From assembly GCA_023425615.1 (NCBI GenBank), contig JAFACJ010000031.1, positions 1-5,177 of the forward strand: a DNA stretch of 5,177 bases. Reading direction: 5' to 3'. Origin of the DNA: Actinomycetes bacterium. Lineage in GTDB: Bacteria > Actinomycetota > Actinomycetes > Streptosporangiales > Streptosporangiaceae. The translations under genes and the position numbers were made by a program. Below the pieces are notes generated by a model. That model searched no databases, was not told the origin of the DNA, and worked only from the letters and a program-made list of their open reading frames with translations. This document shows, one piece after another, positions 1 through 5,177 of the stretch. Position 1 is the stretch's first letter. Every line of letters starts with the position of its first letter.

Positions 1-117
1 TTCGTCGAGGGCGCCGACCAGGCGCAGCGCGATCGGCACGTTATAGGTCGCCGACGGGCCCTCCAGCCGGTGGAGGAACCACAGCCGCCGCTGGGCGAAC
101 GACAGCGGCACGATCTC
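1..117 (-). other. Condensation domain, N-terminal start only, probably L-donor type
   Basis: This is the first 39 residues of a third module's condensation domain, cut by the window end. The sequence [20 protein letters not shown] followed by [13 protein letters not shown] is a clear C1 motif plus the first strand. The [10 protein letters not shown] form, with SATYNVP following, is typical of domains that join an L-configured donor (LCL). This fits T2, whose residue has no epimerase behind it. The HHxxxDG active site lies outside the window, so activity cannot be judged. Confidence 0.88.
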
Positions 118-3100
118 CGGCCTGGCCGCCGGCGCGAGCACGGGGCGGGCCTCTCCCGTCTCTCGCAGCCGGCCGGCCAGTCCCGCGACGGTCGGCGCCT
201 CGAAGAGCGTCCGTACTTCCAGCTCCGCGCCCAGCGCCGACCGGACGCGGCCCGCCAGCCGGATGGCCAGCAGCGAGTTGCCCCCGAGTTCGAAGAACCC
301 GTCATCGATCCCGACGCGATCCAGCCCGAGCACCTCGGCGAACAGGCCGCACAGGATCTCCTCGACCGGCGTCCGTGGCGCGCGGCCCGCCACGAGACCC
401 GCATAGTCGGGTGCTGGGAGCGCGTTCCTGTCGAGTTTGCCGTTCACCGTCAGCGGCAGCGCGTCCATCTGCACCACGGCCGCCGGGACCATGAAGTCCG
501 GCAGCACCCCGGAGAGGTACCTGCGCAGCAGCACCGCGTCGATCGCGAGTGACGCGGGGACCGCGTAGGCCACCAGCTTCCTGTCCCCCGGGCTGTCCTC
601 CCTGGCGACCACCGCCACCTGCCCGACCGAGGGATGCGCGGCGAGCGCCGCCTCCACCTCACCGAGTTCGATACGGAAACCGCGGATCTTCACCTGGTCA
701 TCGGCACGGCCCAGGAATTCCAGTCTTCCGTCCGCGCTCCACCTGACCAGGTCGCCCGTCCGGTACATCCGCTCACCGGGGGCTCCGAACGGGCAGGCCA
801 CGAAACGTTCCGCCGAGAGCCCTCGCCGGTTCAGATATCCGCGCGCGAGGCCGTTGCCCGCCACATACAGCTCGCCCGGCGTACCCGGAGGTACGAGGCG
901 CAGCCGGTCGTCCAGCACGAACACCCGTGTGTTCGCGATCGGTCGGCCCAGCGCCGGCCGGTCGCTGTCGGCGAGGTCGCAGAGCAGCGTGTCCACGGTG
1001 CATTCGGTAGGGCCGTAGATGTTGTAGGTCGTGATGCCGTTCGCCGCGCGCAGGACGTCCCAGAGCCTGGCGCCGAGCGTCTCCCCGCCCAACGCGAGCA
1101 TCTTGACGTCGTCCACGGCGAGCAGCCCCGCCTCGATGAGCTGCTCTCCGTAGGACGGCGTGAAGTTGAGGCAGTTGATCCGCTCATCGGCGACGTAGCG
1201 GACGAGGGCGTGCGGGTCGCTGCGTACGCCGTCTCCGATGAAGTGCAGTTCGTGGCCCGCCATCATCCACAGCAGCCCCTCCCATGACGTGTCGAAGGAG
1301 AGGGAGTCGGTGAGCGCCTTCTTCAGACGCGGCATTCCCGTACCGGTGGTCGTCGGCGTGAAGAGGAACTTCGTGTGGCTCGCATACAGGTCGAGGACGT
1401 TCCGGTGCGGGACGGCGACGCCCTTGGGCCGTCCGGTGGAGCCGGAGGTGTAGATGACGTAAGCCGGATGGGCCGGAACGAGGGCCGCGAGGCGATCCGC
1501 GTCCGTCAGATCATCGCCGGGCAGTACGCCCAGGCGTTCCCCGGTCTCGGGCCCGTCCAGCAGAACCTGCGGGTAGCCCTCCGACAGGCCGGCCAGGGCG
1601 CCCGTCGTCACCACGCAGACAGGACGGGTGTCATCCAGCATGAATTCGACGCGGTCGGCCGGATACCCGGTGTCGATCGGCAGATAGGCGGCACCCGCCT
1701 TCAGCACCGCCAGGACCGCGACCACCAGATCCACCGACCGCGGCAGCGCCAGTGCGACGAACTTCTCCGGCCCCGCCCCGCGCGACACCAGCGAACGGGC
1801 CAGGCGGTTCGCCCGCGCGTTCAGATCCGCGTACGTCAGCGAGACCCCGTCGGTCACGACGGCCACGGCGTCCGGAGTCCGCGCCACCTGGGTCTGGAAC
1901 AGGTCCGGCACGGTGATCGCCGGGATGGGCACCGCGGTGTCGTTCCAGTCCGTGAGCAGCCGCGGCCGCTCATCCGGCAGAAGCAGATCGATCTCCCCGA
2001 CCGGGGTGCCGGGCTCCTCGGCCACCACCTCGAGCAACCTGACGAAACGAGCCAGCATCCGCTCGGCGGCGTCCTCATCGAACAGATCGGCACGGTAGTC
2101 CAGCTTCAACACCAACTCCGCGCCCGGCACCACGACCAGGGTGAGGGGGTAGTGAGTGGCGTCCGAGCCGGTGACGTCCAGGACGCGCAGACCGTGGTCG
2201 GTGATCTCGGTGAGGTCCTGGGCGTCGACGGGATAGTTCTCGACGATGGTCGTGGTGTCGAACAGGACCCGATGGCCCACCGCCTGGTGGATGTCGGTGA
2301 GCCCCAGATACTGGAAGGCCAGCATCCGCGACTGCTCCTCCTGGACCCGGACCATCAGGTCCGCCAGCGACTCGCCCGCATCGACACGCACCCGGACCGG
2401 CACCGTGTTGATGGACAGACCCACCATCCGTTCCGCGCCAGGAAGATCCGCAGGGCGACCCGACACCGTGGCGCCGAACACCACGTCCGAACGCCCCACG
2501 ACGCTCCCCAGCAACACCCCCCAGGCCCCCGACACCACCGAGCCCAACGTCACGCCGTGGCCCCGGGCCATCGCAGACAGCCGGTCAGCTGCCTCAGGGC
2601 TCAGGCGTGCCTGCACCTGCCGGGGCGGTTCCGTCGCCATCCCGTTCGCGTGCGGTGCCAGCAGGGTGGGTTCACTCACCCCCGCGAGCGCCTCCGCCCA
2701 CGCCGCCTTGGCCGCGTCCTTGTCCCGGCCGGCCAGCCACACCGAGTAGTCACGGTAGGGAGCGGGCTCCGGCAGACCCGCATCGCTTCCGCCTCTGGTG
2801 TACAGCTCGAACAACTCGGCCATCAGAAGCGGCATCGACCAGCCGTCCAGAACGATGTGATGACCGGTGAACAGCAAACGGAAACGGCTCTCGCCCCACC
2901 TGAACAGCGTGAATCGGACCAGCGGCGGATCGGCCATATCAAAACGACGCACCCGGTCCGCTTCGCCCGGCGAAGTCGCATCCGCCTCAGACCACGGCAC
3001 CGCCACCTCTCCCCGAACGAACCGCACGGATCCGCCATCACGCCGCTGCCAGAAACCCGACCGCAGAACCTCATGCCGATCCAGCAGAGTCCGGATGGCC

Positions 3101-5177
3101 GCCTGGAGGGCGGTGGTGTCCACGAAGCCTTCGATGTCGAAGGCCAGTTGCGTCACGTAGACGTCGGTGTCCTGCGCGTCGTAAAGGGCGTGGAAGAGGA
3201 ATCCCTCCTGTAGCGGGGACAAGGGCAGCACGTCGGTCAGTGACGGTTCGGCCGCGTGCAGTTCGTCCAGCTCCGCCTGCGTCATCGACACCAGCGGCAG
3301 ATCCGAGGGAGTGAACCCGCCAGTGCCGCCACCACGCACATGCGCCGCAAGGCCGCGCAAAGCCACGAACCACGCTTCGGCGAGCTCCTGAACCCGCTCC
3401 TCCGAGAACAACCGCGACGGCCACGACCACGTCACCGACAGCGACGGGCCATCAGGACCGTCCACGGTCACGGCGTTCACGTCCACCGCGTAGGCGACGC
3501 GCAGCCCGTTGCCGGCGCCTTCGGCGTCTCCGGCCAGGGAGGTCGGCTGCCAGTCCTCGCCCGGAGGGGGGCCGCCGAGTGTTCTCGCGCCGAAGCGGCC
3601 GAGGTAGTTGAAGCGCATCTGCGGGCCGGGGAGCCGGGAGAGCGTCTCCCGGGTGTCGCGGTTGAGGTGGCGCAGGAGGCCGTAGCCGATGCCGTGGTCC
3701 GGTATCGCCCGGAGCTGCTCCTTCACCGACCGCAGGGCCGCTCCGACGGCGGGGCCTCCGGTCTGGACGTCAGGCCACGCCACCGGCCCGGGGTCGAGCC
3801 GGACCGGGAACTGGCTGGTGAACCAGCCGACCGTCCGTGACAGGTCCGCCCCCTCGACGACGTCCTGTTCGCGGCCGTGGCCTTCCAGTTCGAGAAGCAC
3901 CGCGTGATCGTCCGTGTCGCGCCAGTGCGCCACCGCCAGCGAGAGGCCGGTCAGGAGGACGTCGCCGACCTCGCCGCGGAAGGCGGACGGGACCGCCGTC
4001 AGCAGCGGTTCGGTGTCCCGGACCGGCAGGGAGAGCGTGAGGTGCCGGACCGTCTCCGGGCCGTCGGCCTCGGTGTCCAGCGGCCGGGATCCCAGTACCG
4101 GGTCGGGGGCGTCGAGGATGCCGGTCCACAGCGGCAGCTCCGCCACCCGCCCGGGTTCCAGCGCCGCGCCGGTGAGTCTGCGCGCCCACTGCCGGAACGA
4201 CGTGCCGACCGGTTCCAGACGCGGCGCCGATCCGTTGCTCAGCGCCTCGTATGCCTGTGCGAGGTCGGGCAGGAGGATGCGCCAGGAGACTCCGTCGACC
4301 ACGAGGTGGTGCAGTCGCAGCAGCAGCAGACCCTGGGCGCCGGGGCCGGCGTCGAACCAGACGGCCTGGAGCACGATCCCCTCGTCGGGCGCCAGCCGTC
4401 GCCGCGCCAGCTCGCTCTGTTCGGAGACGATCTCGCGTACGGCCTTCTCGTCGAGACCGGCGACCTCGACGCGCTGGACGAGGTCGGCGGCGGTCACGCT
4501 CCCCGGTTCGGTGACCTCCAGCCGCCATTCCCGTCCGCCCGCCCGTGACAGCCTCATCCGCAGCGCGTCGTGGTGGTCGATCAGTGTCTGCAGGGCGTCC
4601 GTCAGGTCGTGGCCTCGCAGCCCCTCGGGGACCCGGAGCAGCATCGACTGGTCGAACCCGTTCACCGGCCCGCCCAGCTCGGCGAGCCAGCCGATGATCG
4701 GCGTGACGTCGACCGGGCCGATCCCAGCGCCCTCCGGCTCGGTGTCCGCGATCGCGTCCGCGTCCAGCGGCCGTGCCGCTCCCGCCAGCCCCGCCGGGGT
4801 CCGGTGCGCGAACACCTCACGCGGGGTGATGATCACCCCGGCCTTCCGTGCCCTGGCGACGAGCTGGATCGCGATGATGCTGTCACCGCCCAACTCAAAG
4901 AAGCCATCATCAACGCCCACCCGCTCCAGGCCCAGAACCTCGGCGAACAGGCCACACAGCAACTCCTCGACAGCGGTCCGCGGAGCACGACCGCCCACCA
5001 GGGCGCCGAAGTCAGGGGCGGGAAGAGCCTTCCGATCCAGCTTCCCGTTCACCGTCAGCGGCAACGCCTCCAGCACCACCACCGCTGAGGGGACCATGTA
5101 CTCCGGCAACACACCCGCAGCCGAACGCCGCAGATCCGAACCGTCGATCCCGCTGCCGCCCTCGGCGACCACATAGG
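1..5177 (-). CDS. Non-ribosomal peptide synthetase, internal fragment (A]-T-E-C-A-T-C[)
   Basis: This is a multimodular cytoplasmic megasynthetase that builds a peptide on phosphopantetheine arms. I translated every codon of the minus-strand frame whose codons start at 5175, 5172 and so on. No TAA, TAG or TGA occurs in about 1,725 codons, so the gene runs off both ends and neither start nor stop is present. Residue 1 below is the codon at 5175-5173. Domains in order are: A domain tail (residues 1-52), T (65-135), E (154-613), C (646-1065), A (1087-1587), T (1600-1670) and the N-terminus of another C (1687 onward). All inspected catalytic motifs are intact: HHxxxDG in E and C, EGHGRE in E, A3-A10 in A, and Ser in both carriers. 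There is no frameshift. The module set predicts a D-residue followed by a residue left in the L form. The gene cluster and final product are not identifiable from this window. The NRPS assignment itself is essentially certain. Confidence 0.98.
166..378 (-). other. Carrier domain T2 (peptidyl carrier protein)
   Basis: This is the carrier domain of the complete C-A-T module, residues 1600-1670. It holds the residue activated by the preceding A domain and then the extended peptide. The phosphopantetheine serine is in [10 protein letters not shown], codon 274-276 (residue 1634). The residue before it is Asn, not the Asp found in T1, which agrees with the absence of an E domain after this carrier. 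It ends near [11 protein letters not shown] and is followed by a linker of about 15 residues rich in Ala and Pro before the next C domain. Confidence 0.95.
241..462 (-). repeat. Intragenic repeat copy 2 (A10 to carrier core)
   Basis: This is the partner of the segment at 5067-4846, at the same place in the next module, from [10 protein letters not shown] to LAGRVR. The stretch [10 protein letters not shown] is identical in both, as are GRAPRT and DDGFFELGG. The two copies lie about 4.6 kb apart in the same orientation, so they are a possible substrate for homologous recombination that would remove or add exactly one T-E-C-A unit in frame. Confidence 0.85.
415..1917 (-). other. Adenylation (A) domain, complete, substrate unassigned
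   Basis: This domain selects one amino acid, makes its AMP adenylate and loads it on T2. It covers residues 1087-1587, a normal length of about 500. Motifs seen: A1 [15 protein letters not shown]2 [12 protein letters not shown]3 [11 protein letters not shown] from 1452; A4 [14 protein letters not shown] near 1300; A5 [12 protein letters not shown] near 1020; A6 [16 protein letters not shown]7 YRTGDLV from 765; A8 [18 protein letters not shown]9 [12 protein letters not shown]10 [10 protein letters not shown] with Lys at 436-438. Aligning by eye to the gramicidin PheA pocket gives Asp235 (1291-1293), Thr236 (1288-1290), Trp or Glu at 239 (1279-1284), Ser278 (1153-1155), Ala299, Gly301, Ile322, Val330, Asp331 (991-993) and Lys517. 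Asp235 means an ordinary alpha-amino acid. I do not recognise the code and do not name a substrate. Confidence 0.96.
1981..3240 (-). other. Condensation (C) domain, D-donor type
   Basis: This domain forms the peptide bond between the upstream chain on T1 and the amino acid on T2. It covers residues 646-1065, about 420 residues, which is normal. It opens with [17 protein letters not shown] (C1). It then has [10 protein letters not shown] (C2), HHIVLDGWS (C3) with the active-site second His at 2857-2859 and the conserved Asp at 2845-2847, PYRDYSVWL (C4), [11 protein letters not shown] (C5) and [13 protein letters not shown] (C6). The SPLQEG form of C1 and the position straight after an E domain fit the subtype that takes a D-configured donor and L acceptor (DCL). 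A linker of about 30 residues (3336-3241) joins it to E. The subtype call rests on motif style and context, not on a tree. Confidence 0.94.
3337..4716 (-). other. Epimerization (E) domain
   Basis: This domain interconverts the L and D forms of the last residue of the peptide held on T1, so that the D form can be passed on. It spans about 460 residues (154-613), the usual size. Visible motifs are: E1-like [10 protein letters not shown] near 4705-4680; E2 [13 protein letters not shown] with HH at 4306-4311, the second His (4306-4308) being the catalytic one by family knowledge; EGHGRE at 3868-3885, whose first Glu is the other catalytic residue; [13 protein letters not shown] from 3834; [10 protein letters not shown] near 3670-3699; and FNYLGRF at 3592-3612. 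All are intact, so the domain should be active. EGHGRE, TVGWFT and FNYLG separate it from ordinary condensation domains. Its codons have far fewer A/T third bases than the segments on either side. Confidence 0.96.
4771..4983 (-). other. Carrier domain T1 (peptidyl carrier protein) feeding the E domain
   Basis: This is a peptidyl carrier domain of about 70 residues (65-135). It carries the growing chain as a thioester on a 4'-phosphopantetheine arm added by a separate transferase. The attachment serine is in FFELGGDSI, codon 4879-4881 (residue 99). Carriers placed directly before an epimerization domain usually have Asp before this Ser (GGDS), whereas others usually have GGHS or GGNS. The Asp here agrees with the E domain that follows. 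The domain follows A10 after a short linker and ends near [10 protein letters not shown]. Its first half is nearly the same as carrier T2 at 378-166. Confidence 0.95.
4846..5067 (-). repeat. Intragenic repeat copy 1 (A10 to carrier core)
   Basis: This 222-base segment encodes 74 residues from [10 protein letters not shown] to LVARAR. It aligns without gaps to 462-241. By my count 58 of 74 residues are the same (about 78%). Differences cluster around the carrier serine (GGDSII against GGNSLL) and just after it, where the carrier docks with E or C domains. This is the normal repetition of NRPS modules, either kept alike by gene conversion or left over from module duplication. Confidence 0.85.
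5020..5177 (-). other. Adenylation domain, C-terminal end only (motifs A9-A10)
   Basis: These 52 residues are the end of the mobile C-terminal subdomain of an adenylation domain, which activates an amino acid as its adenylate and loads it on the following carrier. Motif A9 appears as [11 protein letters not shown] (near 5076-5106). A10 is [13 protein letters not shown], with the catalytic lysine of NGK at 5041-5043. The substrate-pocket residues other than this lysine lie upstream of the window, so specificity cannot be read. The following T-E pair shows that whatever is loaded here is epimerized. It closely matches the corresponding part of the second A domain downstream. Confidence 0.93.

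Noticed and set aside
70..1287. Overlapping plus-strand open frames at 70-552 and 634-1287.
   Set aside because: Both are antisense to T2 and the A domain, have no family features, and show Arg/Gln/His-rich composition typical of shadows.
1375..3213. Long plus-strand open frame of about 612 codons.
   Set aside because: It lies wholly antisense to the C and A domains. High-GC coding DNA often leaves long open frames on the other strand. Its translation is rich in Arg, His, Gln and Pro without any recognisable motif, while the minus strand carries full NRPS motifs.
3181..3340. Possible gene border between E and C, which would split the protein into two subunits with docking ends.
   Set aside because: The frame continues without a stop through the linker (3336-3241) into the C1 motif, so E and C lie on one polypeptide.
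3770..4528. Minus-strand open frame of about 252 codons in a different frame.
   Set aside because: It overlaps the E domain out of frame and its product is mostly Arg, Gly, Ala and Pro. The HHLVVDG and EGHGRE motifs come only from the NRPS frame.
3914..5176. Plus-strand open frame of about 420 codons, running to the window end.
   Set aside because: It is antisense to T1 and most of E. The translation is a low-complexity Ser/Arg/Pro/Thr mixture, as expected for a GC-rich shadow frame.
1..5177. Search for promoters, terminators, tRNA, CRISPR arrays or insertion sequences.
   Set aside because: The whole window is coding on the minus strand with no intergenic gap. I saw no short spaced repeats, transposase motifs or RNA-like hairpin runs.

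Overview
The window is one uninterrupted stretch of a modular non-ribosomal peptide synthetase (NRPS) gene, read on the minus strand from 5177 down to 1. The frame whose codons occupy plus-strand positions 1-3, 4-6 and so on up to 5173-5175 has no stop codon across about 1,725 codons. The gene starts beyond 5177 and ends beyond 1, so there is no promoter, start codon, stop codon or terminator here. The DNA is very GC-rich, with roughly 80-90% G or C at the third codon position. The domain sequences have the style of actinomycete synthetases, so a Streptomyces-like or related actinomycete is the likely source. This is an inference from composition and protein style only.

Region by region, in the direction of translation: the last part of an adenylation domain (motifs A9-A10, 5177-5020); a carrier (T) domain with an LGGDS phosphopantetheine site (4983-4771); a complete epimerization (E) domain (about 4716-3337); a complete condensation (C) domain of the kind that accepts a D-configured donor (3240-1981); a complete adenylation (A) domain with motifs A1-A10 (1917-415); a second carrier domain with LGGNS (378-166); and the start of another condensation domain (117-1). 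The order is therefore ...A]-T-E / C-A-T / C[..., that is, the end of one epimerizing module, one complete non-epimerizing module, and the first residues of a third.

Working together, the first module loads an amino acid and converts it to the D form. The C domain then joins the D-ended peptide to the amino acid chosen by the complete A domain. The peptide is handed on without epimerization to the next C domain, so the expected product segment is ...-D-aa-L-aa-... . All catalytic motifs I can inspect are intact. The product and the A-domain substrate cannot be named from this window; the pocket residues are listed in the A-domain entry. No RNA genes, mobile elements, CRISPR arrays or intergenic regulatory sites are visible. 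The most interesting points are an unusual substrate pocket and a mosaic of third-position base usage that changes near domain borders, which may mark past recombination between modules.
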